Assembly: GCA_022072405.1 (NCBI GenBank)
Contig: JAJVHX010000011.1
Span: 1-64,000 of the forward strand
Source of the DNA: Phycisphaerae bacterium
GTDB lineage: Bacteria; Planctomycetota; Phycisphaerae; UBA1845; CAIVHJ01
Length of the DNA: 64,000 nt
Direction: 5' to 3'
Numbering within the stretch: position 1 is the first letter of the stretch; every line of letters begins with the position of its first letter. Shown piece after piece: positions 15,713 through 26,406 of this stretch. The translations under genes were made by a program, and so were the position numbers. Below the pieces are notes generated by a model. That model saw only the letters and a list, made by a program, of their open reading frames with translations. It was not told the origin of the DNA and did not search any database.

Positions 15713-18700
15713 ATGAAGCAGGCGGTACGTTTGGGAGCCAACCCTTGGTCCACACTTCGATCTTCGATGGCTCTGTTTTTGGGGGGGGTGCTGCTGTTTA
15801 CAACCGGCTGTCCGGACCAATCGGGCAACGACAACAACACCAATGACAATACACCTGTCAGCGGAGCCCCGGTGGTGAACATCCTGGCACCGAGCTCCGA
15901 TCGGGATCTGCCTGCCGGACAGTCGATCAGCATGACTTATCAGATCGATAATTCGCCTTCGACGGCGGTCGCGTTTTTCGACATCGATACCGATGATACC
16001 AACGGTAATGAAACTATTTTTGATGATACCCTGAGCGGGGGTGGTCAATTGACCACGACGCTGAACACCGGTTCGTTGGCGATCGGTGATTATTACCTGG
16101 GAATCAAGGCCACCAATAGTCTGGGTAGTGATGTTGCTTATGCCCAGAACAGTGCCGGCCAGGCCATTGTCTTGACAGTGGATGGTCTGCCTGTGCCCCA
16201 GATGACTTTCCCTTCGCTGGATATTGAAGTATTACTCGGCAGTACTCTGAATGTGCAATTCAGTTGTAATGATCCGGAAAACGAGGTGAGCTGGCAGCTG
16301 TTCAGCGATAACAATGCACTGATCGATGGTTCGGAAGTGACCATCGGTACGGGCAGCGGTAATACGGATGCGGGATCAACCGTTACCACCGTTACCTGGA
16401 TCACCACATCGGGCACTTCGTTGGGTACTTATAATTTCGGCGTCACCTGCACGGATTCTGCAGGCAGCGTGGTTTCGGATTATGCTTCCGGAGCGGTGGC
16501 GGTGGTTAACCAGCTTTCCGCACCCACGATTCAAGTCACGCAACCAGAGGATGATGTATTTGTCTTCTCCGGCGGCACGGATATCACCATTGAATTTGAA
16601 GCCAGTGATCCGGATGCCGAAGACACCAGCATCACGGTCTTTCTCGATGACGACAATACCTTCGAACAGGATGATGGAGAAATTCAACTGGCGGTCGGCC
16701 TGCCGCCCGATGCCACTACCGTGACCATTGACTCGGGCAGTATTCCCAACAGTCCGGAAGGCGGCTACTACGTCGGCGCCTTCATCGAGCAGGGTGGTCA
16801 GCAGAATTACGATTATGCCCCCGGGCAGTTGACGGTTTCCGGTGTAGGGGATTTGACGATCAGCGATCCGACGGAACAGGTGACGGTCACTCCGGGTACC
16901 GATGTCACGATTCGCTGGAGCACCAACGTCCCGACCGGATCGGGCTTGATCGACCTGGCGGTGTTCAGCTCCGATTCGGATGGCAACAAGGGGGCGGCTT
17001 TTGGCGATCCGGACGATCTGTTCGGCGATGGTACGGATCTGACGATCACTCCGAAACAGGCGACGCTTGATACCTCATCCCTGACCAGCGGATTTTTCGT
17101 GGTGGAAGCCACCTTGACGCCGGTGGATGAGGATGGCGATCCCATTCCCGGACAGGATCCCAGCACGGCTTTATCGGCGCCGATTCGTGTGACCACGCTG
17201 CCCAATATTTTCTGGGTCAAGAGCATCGAGGATGAAGACGGTCTGGCCCACTTTGATGGTGTGGTCTTTACCGGCTTCCAGTTTGAAGATAACGCCGGTA
17301 CGGATCTGCTCGGTGCCGGGAATCTGGACGGGCTGCTCGGTGATGATTTCATCATCGGTTCGCGTTTTGCCAAGCCGGTTTACAGTAACCCGAATGGTAT
17401 TGGTATAGGCGAAGCCTATCTGGTTTATTCCAGTGATAAGATCAACCGGGCCAATCGACGGTTTGATCTGAACAGCGTCGGTCTGGACCTGCAGGGCGGC
17501 GATGATCCCAATGCCAATCGTCTGCCGGGTATGCTCTTTTTCGGTATACGCTATAACCCGACGAGTGAAGATATCAACGACAACGACAAGCTGGACGGCA
17601 AGAGCGGGACCGGTACTCCGATCAATGACGGCTGCTTTACGGAGGATGCCGACGGTGACAGCCGGCTGGATCGTTACGATGAAGACCTGAACGGTAACGG
17701 CACGTTGCAGACCTATGAAGATCGAGACCTGGATGGTCATCTGGATATCGATGAAGATGGCAAACTCTGGCCGGACAAGAACTGCAATAAGATTGCCGAC
17801 ACTCCGCTGCCCACCACACCGTTTGAAGTGGACGAATACATCAACGGCTACCTTGATAACGAATTGGTGGAAGACCGCGACGGTGATGGCGTTCTGGATA
17901 CGGAAGGTGATGATACCCACGGTCTGACGACGCTGGGTCTCCTGCCGGATATGGACGGGGACAGCTTGCTGGAACTGGCCTTCGGTTTCCGTGATACGGA
18001 TTCAGAGAAACCCAATCGGCCGGATGATCATGTGGAACCCTCCAATTTCGGCCGTATGGTTCAGCACAATCAATTCAAGCGCGGCGGAGTGGTGGTCATC
18101 CCCTCCAAGGATGAACGAACGATCCAGGATTCCACGGTGGCAGGTCGCTTCAATAATGAGCGGGTCATCGAACTGGATCGCGCCGGCCAGGAGTTTGTCG
18201 GCAGCACCGATGGGTTCACTCTGCCGGTGACCGGTGTGGTAGGTAATGTGCCCCCAGGCCGGCCGACCAACGGTTTGGATCCATTTCCACTGGTAGCTGA
18301 TGCCTCGGCGGTTACAGAGACGGATAACACCTGCGATCCCACTACTCAGGCCAGCATCGCCATCGTAAATGGTACCTGGACGACGGCAATTTCGCAGGTT
18401 ACCTACACCGTTACGATTACGCAGGATATGGAGCAGGAAGCAACAACCTATGTTACGCGGGTGATTCCCGGAACAACGACGCTCAATTGTGTGGATTGTG
18501 AAGATGCCGATGCAGTAGATGTTGAACTGGACAGTATCAAGTTGATCGATCCGGATACGGGTGCGCAACTGGGCACTATTCCCATACCCAGCGGGTCGGG
18601 TGGTGATCCCAATAGTGTCAGTATTGATTGTACCGAATCGGTCGTATATGCACTGCTGGGCCCCAACAGTCTGGGGGTTTATGACTCAATACTTTCCTGC

Positions 18701-20461
18701 AGCGGTGCAGATGGGGCTCCGGATAATTGCGACATTGATGCACTCGGATCGACGTATGGCTGCGACGTGGTGCAGGCCATTGATCTCGAAGCCGACCTGG
18801 ATAGCTGCCCGGATGTAATGGTAGGACCGTTTTTCGGTTTCAGCTATTACGGCATGACTGGCGATGAAGACGCCACCCTGGACTTCGAATCTCCGCAATA
18901 TCCACTGGCCTATGATGAAGTGCTTTCCAACCCGGATATCCGAGCCGAGGAATTTGCCGACCTGGTGGCACCTGGTTGCAATAATTGCGGACGTGTGCTG
19001 CTCGATGCAGGTCCAGTGAGTAATATTCTGGGTGATCCACCCTTTGATCAGATTGCTTCGGGCTTTTACCCGGGCGGACCGATTGTGTCCGGTCCAGTGG
19101 GTGCCCGTATCCTGGGTGAAGCCGCCGGTGATCATTTCGGAACGTCCATTTCCTTTACGGATGATCCGGAAGAAGGAGCGATCTCCTTCGTTTCTTCGCC
19201 GATGCGCAGCCCCAGTGACCGGACGAACGCTGGTGCGGTTTACCAGTGGCAGATGCGCAAGTACTGGCTGTCGCCTCTGGATGCCGACGGGGCGGAAGAA
19301 CTCGATAATGATGGTTATGCCATCATTGAAGATGCCGGTGGTGTTCCCAAACCGCATCAGTATCTGATGAAGGATCTGGGCTTCAGCACGCCGGAACTGG
19401 TGTTGAATGAAGTGGAAGCATCGCTCTATCAGGCGGATGCATACATCGGAGCCGATGCCAGCGATATGCTGGGTGCCGATGTGGTGGGTATCAGCGACTT
19501 CAATGGTGACGGCAAAAGCGACGTGGTGATGGGTGCTCCGGGCGCGGATGGAGCCAACAATGCGGTGGCTGGCTCCGGTGCGGTTTACATCATCTATCGC
19601 CGGACCCTCAGCCTGGAAGGTGAACTGATTGACCTGACCGACATCGCCCGCGATCCGGAAAGCGATCCGGAACGTTTGACTGGTATGCTGATTAATGGTG
19701 ACAGCGGCGATCAGATGGGCGAGGTGCTGGCGGGCAATTGTGATATGAATGACGATGGTGCCGATGATGTCGTCATCGGTATTCCCCACGCCGACAGCGA
19801 TCGCGGCGAAGTGGTGATCGTGCTGGGCAGCAATAATCCTGATGCTGATTATCTACCCAGCCCGACGGAAGGATATTCGATCGATGCCTTGGTGACGCTG
19901 GGCAAAGCCATTCGCATTCAGGGAGTGTCATCCGGTGATATGGCTGGTTTCAACGTAGTCTGCGATGGTGATTTCACCGGCGACGGTGAAAAGGATCTGG
20001 TGATATCGACACCAGTAGCTACGCCCAAGTATGATTCCAATGGCGATGATGTTCTGGATGCCGCCGGTCTGGATCTGGATCGTGACGGAGTCAATGACGG
20101 CACGTTGACCAACCCGACCCAGGCGGGGCTGATTTATGTGATCACCAACACGAAGGACCTAAGCGGTGTGCTCAGCCTCAACCAGATGGGAGCGGCTTTG
20201 CAGGGCTTCATCTTCGTAGGTGGGGCGGGAACTTCCAACCCCTCCAGCAAGAAAGGGGATCAACTGGGTGGTGGCGTGGAAACCAAGCGCTCGACCCGGT
20301 CCAAGGGTCTGGCTTATGCCGGTGATATCGATGGTGATGACAAGGATGAATTGTTGATCAGTTCAATTTTTGCCGATCCCAACAGCAAGACCAACGCCGG
20401 TGAAATTTATCTGGTCTTTGGTTTCGACGAAGAAGATGCCAGCGCAATATTGAGTGAATAA
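15713..20461 (+). CDS. Giant exported FG-GAP / calcium-loop protein
   Basis: The open frame begins at 15680, but the ATG at 15713, behind GGGAG, gives the better signal sequence: a hydrophobic stretch ending LLFTTGC, a possible but weak lipobox with Cys33. About 1,582 residues. The first third has immunoglobulin-like repeats (VTQPEDDVFVFSGGTDITIEFEASDPD; ISDPTEQVTVTPGTDVTIRWS). The middle carries Asp/Asn calcium loops (DLNGNGTLQTYEDRDLDGHLDIDEDG). The last third has integrin-type FG-GAP units (DFNGDGKSDVVMGAPGA, DMNDDGADDVVIGIPHA, DFTGDGEKDLVIS, DIDGDDKDELLIS). Probably a calcium-stabilised beta-propeller surface protein. Single gene, with a terminator after it. Function not known. Confidence 0.8.
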   Translation: MKQAVRLGANPWSTLRSSMALFLGGVLLFTTGCPDQSGNDNNTNDNTPVSGAPVVNILAPSSDRDLPAGQSISMTYQIDNSPSTAVAFFDIDTDDTNGNETIFDDTLSGGGQLTTTLNTGSLAIGDYYLGIKATNSLGSDVAYAQNSAGQAIVLTVDGLPVPQMTFPSLDIEVLLGSTLNVQFSCNDPENEVSWQLFSDNNALIDGSEVTIGTGSGNTDAGSTVTTVTWITTSGTSLGTYNFGVTCTDSAGSVVSDYASGAVAVVNQLSAPTIQVTQPEDDVFVFSGGTDITIEFEASDPDAEDTSITVFLDDDNTFEQDDGEIQLAVGLPPDATTVTIDSGSIPNSPEGGYYVGAFIEQGGQQNYDYAPGQLTVSGVGDLTISDPTEQVTVTPGTDVTIRWSTNVPTGSGLIDLAVFSSDSDGNKGAAFGDPDDLFGDGTDLTITPKQATLDTSSLTSGFFVVEATLTPVDEDGDPIPGQDPSTALSAPIRVTTLPNIFWVKSIEDEDGLAHFDGVVFTGFQFEDNAGTDLLGAGNLDGLLGDDFIIGSRFAKPVYSNPNGIGIGEAYLVYSSDKINRANRRFDLNSVGLDLQGGDDPNANRLPGMLFFGIRYNPTSEDINDNDKLDGKSGTGTPINDGCFTEDADGDSRLDRYDEDLNGNGTLQTYEDRDLDGHLDIDEDGKLWPDKNCNKIADTPLPTTPFEVDEYINGYLDNELVEDRDGDGVLDTEGDDTHGLTTLGLLPDMDGDSLLELAFGFRDTDSEKPNRPDDHVEPSNFGRMVQHNQFKRGGVVVIPSKDERTIQDSTVAGRFNNERVIELDRAGQEFVGSTDGFTLPVTGVVGNVPPGRPTNGLDPFPLVADASAVTETDNTCDPTTQASIAIVNGTWTTAISQVTYTVTITQDMEQEATTYVTRVIPGTTTLNCVDCEDADAVDVELDSIKLIDPDTGAQLGTIPIPSGSGGDPNSVSIDCTESVVYALLGPNSLGVYDSILSCSGADGAPDNCDIDALGSTYGCDVVQAIDLEADLDSCPDVMVGPFFGFSYYGMTGDEDATLDFESPQYPLAYDEVLSNPDIRAEEFADLVAPGCNNCGRVLLDAGPVSNILGDPPFDQIASGFYPGGPIVSGPVGARILGEAAGDHFGTSISFTDDPEEGAISFVSSPMRSPSDRTNAGAVYQWQMRKYWLSPLDADGAEELDNDGYAIIEDAGGVPKPHQYLMKDLGFSTPELVLNEVEASLYQADAYIGADASDMLGADVVGISDFNGDGKSDVVMGAPGADGANNAVAGSGAVYIIYRRTLSLEGELIDLTDIARDPESDPERLTGMLINGDSGDQMGEVLAGNCDMNDDGADDVVIGIPHADSDRGEVVIVLGSNNPDADYLPSPTEGYSIDALVTLGKAIRIQGVSSGDMAGFNVVCDGDFTGDGEKDLVISTPVATPKYDSNGDDVLDAAGLDLDRDGVNDGTLTNPTQAGLIYVITNTKDLSGVLSLNQMGAALQGFIFVGGAGTSNPSSKKGDQLGGGVETKRSTRSKGLAYAGDIDGDDKDELLISSIFADPNSKTNAGEIYLVFGFDEEDASAILSE

Positions 20462-20488
20462 CTGAGCGTCAGTCAAAAGGTGACCAAC

Positions 20489-20521
20489 AGCCGATCAGCG
20501 TAACAGTTGATCGGCTTTTTT
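20489..20521 (+). terminator. Intrinsic terminator after the FG-GAP protein gene
   Basis: Perfect 9-base stem AGCCGATCA/TGATCGGCT with a 10-base loop followed by TTTTT, 27 bases after the stop. Confidence 0.88.
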
Positions 20522-20633
20522 ATTGGGATCTTTCCGTCGATAGGGTACGGGTGTTTATTCTGCCGCTGAAACTCTATAATAGTGCGACAGTTTTCATTGA
20601 GCAGTTGTCCAGATCATAGATGAGGAGCAGCCC

Positions 20634-23600
20634 TTGTCCGGGATGGAAATATTAGGCCGGGTGCTGAAAGTTTTTTTCGGCTCGCGAAATGAGCGTTTGC
20701 TGCGCAATTATCAGCGCCTGGTCGCTCAGGTCGAGCAACTGGAGCAGCGTTGCCGGGAATTGAGCGATGCGGAGCTGCAGGCCAGCACCCCGCGCCTGCG
20801 CGAACGGTTTGCACAGGGGGCCACGGTGGAGGAAATCCTGCCTGAGGCTTTTGCGCTGCTGCGGGAAGCATCCCGCCGGGCCCAGAATCATCGCCACTTC
20901 AACTGCCAGTTGATCGGCGGCCTGGTGCTGTTCAAATCCAATATCGCCGAAATGAAAACCGGCGAAGGCAAGACCATCGTCTGCCATCTGCCCAGCTACC
21001 TGAAGGTGCTGCAGGGTTTGAAGGTCCATATCGTCACGGTGAACGATTATCTCGTTAAACGCGACGCGGAATTCGCGCAGCCGATCTTCGAACGGCTGGG
21101 GGTGACGGTCGGATTTATACAGGCTCATCTCGATTCCGGCGGGGCGGAAGGCGTGCGCCGGGTATCCTACAGTTGTGACATTACTTACGGGACCAACAGC
21201 GAATTCGGCTTTGACTATCTGCGCGACAACATGAAGCACCGACTGGAAGACCAGGTACAAGGCCGGCTGGATTACGTGATCGTCGATGAAGTCGACTCGA
21301 TCCTGGTCGATGAAGCCCGCACGCCGTTGATCATCTCCGGACCGGCCCACGATGATGTCACGCGCTATAAATGGGCCGACCAGTTGGCTCGGATGCTGGT
21401 GAGCAAGCAGCAGCAGGCGGATGGTGAGACGGCTCGACAGTTAAGCGAATGGGGTGCGAATCCGCCCAAAGAGTTGCTGCAGAATCCGCGATTTGAGGGG
21501 GCTGTAGCGCGCTTCAAGGTGGACCCCACCATGCTGACCGAGGAAGAGGCGGAGGCCATCGGACATAAACAGTTTTATGTCGTTCAGCGCGAACGCAAAG
21601 CGGTACAGGTGACTCACGACGGTATCGAGGCAGCCCAGAACGAAGCCAAAATCGGCAGTTTTTTCAGCGGTGAAAATATGGATCGCCCGCACCTGATCGA
21701 GCAGGCGGTGCGGGCCCGCGTGGTGTATGAACGCGATAAAGAATATGTGGTACAGAACGGTGAGGTGATCATTGTAGATGAATTCACCGGGCGGTTGATG
21801 CATGGCCGGCAATGGTCGGACGGTTTGCATCAGGCGGTGGAAGCCAAGGAAGGCGTGCGCGTCAAGGAAGAATCGCAGACCATGGCGACCATTACCATCC
21901 AGAACTATTTCAAGCTCTACCAGCAGATCGCCGGTATGACCGGTACGGCGATGACCGAGAGCGAAGAGTTCATGAAAATCTACAAGCTGGAAGTGGTGGA
22001 AATACCGACCAATCGGCCGATCAACCGCGTCGATCATAACGATAAAATCTACAGCACGTTCAAAACGAAGTATGACGCCATCGTGGAGGAGATCAACGCT
22101 TATCATCGCTACGGCCGGCCGGTCGATCCCTTTCTGCTGGAACCGCTGCTGAACGCCCTGCTCAAGGTGCGTAACCTGAATGCTGCGGATAAGACCCGGC
22201 TGGAGCAGGCGCTGGCGAAATTTAAAGAGACGGAGCAGATAGCCCCTGAGTTGATCGAGGTGATGACGGAGGCCTATGACCAGGCCATGGGTAACCTGGT
22301 ACGCGGCCGGCCGGTGCTGGTCGGCACCACCAGCGTGGAAAATTCTGAAAAACTTTCCAATCTGTTATCCCAGCGTTATGGCATCGAACACGAAGTGCTC
22401 AATGCCAAGTTTCATGCCCGTGAAGCGGAGATTGTCGCCAAAGCCGGTCACACCCACGCTGTGGAACATGGTGATCGCGGTTCGCGCGGCAATGTGACTA
22501 TCGCCACCAACATGGCTGGTCGTGGTACGGATATCAAACTCTCCCTGGAGGTGGTCAACCCCGGCTGTAAAGTGCCGAATGACTCCGCCGCCAGCGTGCT
22601 TTACCCAGTAGGGACCACCAAATGCTGCATCCGCTGTAGCGAGTATGACCCGGCAACCCATTGCCAGCATTGCTTCAAGCCGAAGCTCGATCCGCGTTTT
22701 CCCGAAATCGGCCGACAGGTTTGCAGCCTGAATCCGCCCTGTGGTCTGCACATCATCGGCACGGAGCGCCACGAAGCCCGGCGCATCGATAACCAGTTGC
22801 GCGGCCGTGCCGGGCGACAGGGTGATCCGGGTTCCAGCCGGTTCTTTCTCTCGCTGGATGATGATCTGCTCAAGCTCTTCATGCCCGACTGGATGCTCAA
22901 GATGATGGACAAATGGGGTCTCGCCGGTGGGATGAGCCTCGAACATCGTCAGATCAGCAAGGGTATTGAACGGGCCCAACGCAAGGTCGAGGAACGCAAT
23001 TTCAACATTCGCAAAAATCTGCTGGAATGGGACGAACCGCTCAATTATCAGCGGAAGGCATTTTATGCACTTCGCCAGCGGGTGCTGCGACGGCAGGAGA
23101 TTGAGCAGACGCTGTGGCAGATGGTGGAGGAGTCTATAGTCCGCGCGGTCCGGCGCTATCTCGATCCGCAATATCCGGCGGAATGCATCGCCGAATGGGT
23201 GCGCAGCAAACTGGATATCGCCATCGCTCCGGAGAAGCTGACCAGCGAGGAAGTGGATCGGCTGGAAGAGACCATCCGCCGAGTAGCCAATAGCGAAATG
23301 CGCGAAGCGCTGCAGACCAGTCTGTCGGAGTATCTCGATCCCGATACGCCGGAAGCGGAGTGGGATCTGGCGGGCCTGTCGCACTGGGCGGCGCGGAGCT
23401 GTAACGTACAGCTCTCGCAGAACCAGTTGCGCAAAATGGACCGCGACCAGATTGAAGAAGCGATTCTCGAGGGCGCGGAGAAGCACATTGAGCATGTGGA
23501 TCTGACCGGTGTGGCGGTTTATCTCGACCCGGTCCATGGACGGAATGCCCTGGCGGAGTGGGCCCGCGGCAAGTTCGGGATGGAAGTGAAACTCTCGGAC

Positions 23601-24524
23601 CTGACGGATCTGGAGGAAGCGGCCGCCACGGAACTGCTCATCGAACGGGCCCGGACGATCTATCGCCAGCGCGAGATCGATTATCCGGTGGAAAATATCA
23701 TGCAACGGGCGCTCAATCAGGGCGGGCCGGAAAACGCCTACGCCGCCCAACTGCTCACCGCCTGGATCAACGGCAAGTATCAACTCGACTGGAGTGTCGA
23801 GCAGGTGCAGCAGAAATCCCCCAAAGAGCTGTTCGATGAACTCCGCCAGCTGAACCAGTCCTACCTGACGAACGGCCGGATGGAAAGTGAAATCACGCAG
23901 GCGCTGTCCCGGCATCAGGGGGAGGAGCTGAAAACCTGGGCCAGAAAACGCTTCGGTCCGACTTATCGCGACGAACTCATTAACGGTGAAGATACCCCAG
24001 CCGCGCTGCGGCAGATGGGGCGCGAACTGCTACGCTGGGAATTGACCAGTCTCGAACAATATGTGCTGCTGCGCACTTATGACATGGTCTGGAAGGATCA
24101 TCTGTTAGAGATGGATCATCTGAAGTCGGCGATTCAGCAGCGCCCGCTGGGCGGTGATCAGACCCACCCGCAGAGCCAGTTCGCTATCGAGGGCAAGGAA
24201 CTTTTTGATCAGATGTGGGATCGGGTCCGTGAACATGTTACCGATCGCATCTTTAAAGTCCGCTTGGCTGCGGGAGATGGTGAAGGTGGTGAGGGTGGTA
24301 TTGGCCGACCGAGCGGTGGCCCTCGCCCCTTAAATTATCAACATCTGGAAGCAACGGGTGCAGGCTTCGCCACCGCTGCCGGTGATCAGGAAGCGGCCAT
24401 GCGCGCCCAGGGTCAGCAGAAGGTGGAAACCATCCGCCGGGAAGAACCGAAAGTGGGTCGCAATGATCCCTGTCCCTGCGGCAGCGGGAAAAAATATAAG
24501 CAATGCCACGGAAGAAGTGGTTAA
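20634..24524 (+). CDS. secA: Preprotein translocase ATPase SecA, enlarged
   Basis: A motor ATPase that drives unfolded proteins through SecYEG. Walker A MKTGEGKT (107-114), DEVDS (218-222), [22 protein letters not shown], and the C-terminal zinc motif [15 protein letters not shown]. At 1,296 residues it is far longer than E. coli SecA (901). Extra parts include about 65 residues between two GRPV motifs (about 494-559), a Cys-rich stretch inside NBD2 (about 640-702: CCIRC, CQHC), and an expanded scaffold region after about residue 790. The start is taken as TTG at 20634 because GAGGAG is 6 bases before it; the ATG at 20643 would be 15 bases away. The ATPase core looks intact. Confidence 0.95.
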   Translation: MSGMEILGRVLKVFFGSRNERLLRNYQRLVAQVEQLEQRCRELSDAELQASTPRLRERFAQGATVEEILPEAFALLREASRRAQNHRHFNCQLIGGLVLFKSNIAEMKTGEGKTIVCHLPSYLKVLQGLKVHIVTVNDYLVKRDAEFAQPIFERLGVTVGFIQAHLDSGGAEGVRRVSYSCDITYGTNSEFGFDYLRDNMKHRLEDQVQGRLDYVIVDEVDSILVDEARTPLIISGPAHDDVTRYKWADQLARMLVSKQQQADGETARQLSEWGANPPKELLQNPRFEGAVARFKVDPTMLTEEEAEAIGHKQFYVVQRERKAVQVTHDGIEAAQNEAKIGSFFSGENMDRPHLIEQAVRARVVYERDKEYVVQNGEVIIVDEFTGRLMHGRQWSDGLHQAVEAKEGVRVKEESQTMATITIQNYFKLYQQIAGMTGTAMTESEEFMKIYKLEVVEIPTNRPINRVDHNDKIYSTFKTKYDAIVEEINAYHRYGRPVDPFLLEPLLNALLKVRNLNAADKTRLEQALAKFKETEQIAPELIEVMTEAYDQAMGNLVRGRPVLVGTTSVENSEKLSNLLSQRYGIEHEVLNAKFHAREAEIVAKAGHTHAVEHGDRGSRGNVTIATNMAGRGTDIKLSLEVVNPGCKVPNDSAASVLYPVGTTKCCIRCSEYDPATHCQHCFKPKLDPRFPEIGRQVCSLNPPCGLHIIGTERHEARRIDNQLRGRAGRQGDPGSSRFFLSLDDDLLKLFMPDWMLKMMDKWGLAGGMSLEHRQISKGIERAQRKVEERNFNIRKNLLEWDEPLNYQRKAFYALRQRVLRRQEIEQTLWQMVEESIVRAVRRYLDPQYPAECIAEWVRSKLDIAIAPEKLTSEEVDRLEETIRRVANSEMREALQTSLSEYLDPDTPEAEWDLAGLSHWAARSCNVQLSQNQLRKMDRDQIEEAILEGAEKHIEHVDLTGVAVYLDPVHGRNALAEWARGKFGMEVKLSDLTDLEEAAATELLIERARTIYRQREIDYPVENIMQRALNQGGPENAYAAQLLTAWINGKYQLDWSVEQVQQKSPKELFDELRQLNQSYLTNGRMESEITQALSRHQGEELKTWARKRFGPTYRDELINGEDTPAALRQMGRELLRWELTSLEQYVLLRTYDMVWKDHLLEMDHLKSAIQQRPLGGDQTHPQSQFAIEGKELFDQMWDRVREHVTDRIFKVRLAAGDGEGGEGGIGRPSGGPRPLNYQHLEATGAGFATAAGDQEAAMRAQGQQKVETIRREEPKVGRNDPCPCGSGKKYKQCHGRSG

Positions 24525-24656
24525 TTAGCAGTTGTTAGTTGTTATTGATCTTTGAGTAGTTAATGTAATTCGGAAACTAATGAACCGCGTGGCTTCAGCC
24601 CGCGCGACGCCTATTCACTATGATAAGTTGATTACTGGATTATCCCAAGGATTTTT

Positions 24657-24854
24657 ATGGATATCTTTCGCAAAAAGCAGGTTGAGAAACTGGAGCGTGA
24701 TCGGGAGATCAAAGCCGGATTACCGGGTGAAGATGAAGAACCGCTGCCTGAACCGGTGGCACCCATACAATCTGATAAGAAAACGCAGCGCAATGATCCC
24801 TGTCCCTGCGGCAGCGGGAAGAAATATAAGAAATGTTGCGGAGGCAGTGGTTAG
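24657..24854 (+). CDS. Stand-alone SEC-C mini-protein
   Basis: A 65-residue protein with a charged N-terminus ([19 protein letters not shown]), a Pro/Glu linker and a C-terminal SEC-C zinc motif [17 protein letters not shown]. The DNA for this motif is almost identical over about 40 bases to the 3' end of secA 320 bases upstream, including synonymous positions. This suggests recent copying or gene conversion. SEC-C motifs bind zinc and, in SecA, SecB and ribosomes. A role as a small SecA-like adaptor is speculative, but the coding call is good. Confidence 0.75.
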   Translation: MDIFRKKQVEKLERDREIKAGLPGEDEEPLPEPVAPIQSDKKTQRNDPCPCGSGKKYKKCCGGSG

Positions 24855-24940
24855 CGATCAGCAACTGGCGGTTAGCGGAGAGTATTCATTTTTTTCAGCC
24901 AATTGCAAAGTGCTAACTGCAATTAAATTGTCGTTCATTT

Positions 24941-26278
24941 ATGTCGTGGCTGGCCAATGTAGCTTATCTGGGGGCGGGGATCGCATACAGCCCCTTTCTG
25001 CTTTACCAGATGACGGTGCAGAAGAAGAACCGCACCGGCTGGCGGGAGCGGTTTGGCTATATTGCCCCGCGTCCCCCTGTGCGACCGGCGGTATGGATTC
25101 ATGCGGTGTCGCTCGGTGAGGTCAACGCCACCCGTACCCTCGTCGCTGAACTGCAACACCACAACCCACCCCTCGACATCATCCTCTCCGCCACTACCGA
25201 TACCGGATTTGCCCAGGCGCGGAAGCTCTACCCGCAGCTACGGGTGATTCGCTATCCGCTCGATTTCAGCTGGATGGTGGATCGCGTGCTGGATCGCCTG
25301 CAGCCGGCGTTGATCGTGCTGATGGAACTGGAAGTCTGGTATCACCTGGTGACGCGGGCGGCGGCGAGGAACATTCCGGTCTGTGTCGCCAATGGCCGAT
25401 TCACGCAGCGCAGTTTCGAGCGTTTGCAATGGCTGGGGCGATTCGTGCAACCGATGTTCACCCCGTTATCCTGGGTGGGTGCCCAGACGGCCGAGATTGC
25501 GGAACGGTTCCGCCGCATGGGCGTCGCGGGGGATCGCGTGGAAGTGGTCGGTTCGATCAAATGGGATACCACGGAAGTGACCGACGCGGTGGCAGGATCG
25601 GCGGAATTGCGCCACGCGCTGCAATTGCAGGCTGATCGACCGGTGGTGGTACTGGGCAGTAGTGGTCCCGGCGAAGAAGATCAGTTGCTTGACAATTGGC
25701 CGCTGGTGCTGCGTGAAGTTCCCGAGACTCAGTTGGTGATCGTACCGCGTAAGCCGGAGCGATTCGACGAGGTCGCCCAGTTGATCAACCGTCGTGGATA
25801 TCCGTGCATCCGCCGATCATTGCATCCTGACCGAGGTGTCGCCACTTCCGCAGATGAGCGTGCGGAGCAGAAAATTTATCTGGGCGATACGCTGGGTGAG
25901 TTGCGGAAATTTTATTCGCTCGCCGACGTGGTTATCATCGGGCGTACATTTATGCCGATGGGCGGGTCGGACCCGATGGAAGTGGCTGCGCTGGGCAAGC
26001 CGATGATCGTCGGTCCACATGTTGAGAACTTTTCCGATCCGGTCGCGCAATTGTGCGCATCCGGTGCCTTGCTCCAGGTTGCCACTTTTGCACAGGCGAT
26101 CCCGCCTTTGGTGCAGTGGTTGAAAAACGCGAACATTCGTCAACCTGCTGGAGCCCAGGGCGTACTTACGGTGCAAAAAAATCAGGGTGCCACCCGCAGA
26201 ACCATCCGGCAGCTGCAAAGCCTGCTGACCGTAAACCGGACGCAGTGTGGCTGGTCTGTGGGCGGCGATTCCACCTGA
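24941..26278 (+). CDS. waaA: 3-deoxy-D-manno-octulosonic acid (KDO) transferase
   Basis: A 445-residue GT30-type glycosyltransferase (WaaA/KdtA) that adds KDO from CMP-KDO to lipid IVA at the inner face of the cytoplasmic membrane. An N-terminal membrane anchor (about 5-25) is followed by RTGWRERFGYI, the family signature WIHAVSLGEVNATRTLV, LMELEVWYHLV, CVANGRF, the C-terminal domain start VVLGSSGPGEED, VIVPRKPERF, and the sugar-nucleotide motif PMGGSDPMEVAALGKPMIVGPH with its Glu. It shows the organism makes lipid A. No clear ribosome binding site; the start follows the membrane anchor. Confidence 0.92.
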   Translation: MSWLANVAYLGAGIAYSPFLLYQMTVQKKNRTGWRERFGYIAPRPPVRPAVWIHAVSLGEVNATRTLVAELQHHNPPLDIILSATTDTGFAQARKLYPQLRVIRYPLDFSWMVDRVLDRLQPALIVLMELEVWYHLVTRAAARNIPVCVANGRFTQRSFERLQWLGRFVQPMFTPLSWVGAQTAEIAERFRRMGVAGDRVEVVGSIKWDTTEVTDAVAGSAELRHALQLQADRPVVVLGSSGPGEEDQLLDNWPLVLREVPETQLVIVPRKPERFDEVAQLINRRGYPCIRRSLHPDRGVATSADERAEQKIYLGDTLGELRKFYSLADVVIIGRTFMPMGGSDPMEVAALGKPMIVGPHVENFSDPVAQLCASGALLQVATFAQAIPPLVQWLKNANIRQPAGAQGVLTVQKNQGATRRTIRQLQSLLTVNRTQCGWSVGGDST

Positions 26279-26406
26279 GATTTTCTGTGGAAAATCAATT
26301 TTTCAGCTTCGGTGTGCATGTCATTTGCTTAGGGAATGCCATCATCCGGTCGGTTGCGGATGTTAGGACTATCCAGCAGGTTACCATATCATAGAAAGGG
26401 CGGCTT

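Noticed and set aside
22365..23915. Long minus-strand frame of 516 codons opposite secA
   Set aside because: Antisense shadow; the secA frame has all conserved motifs over the same bases.
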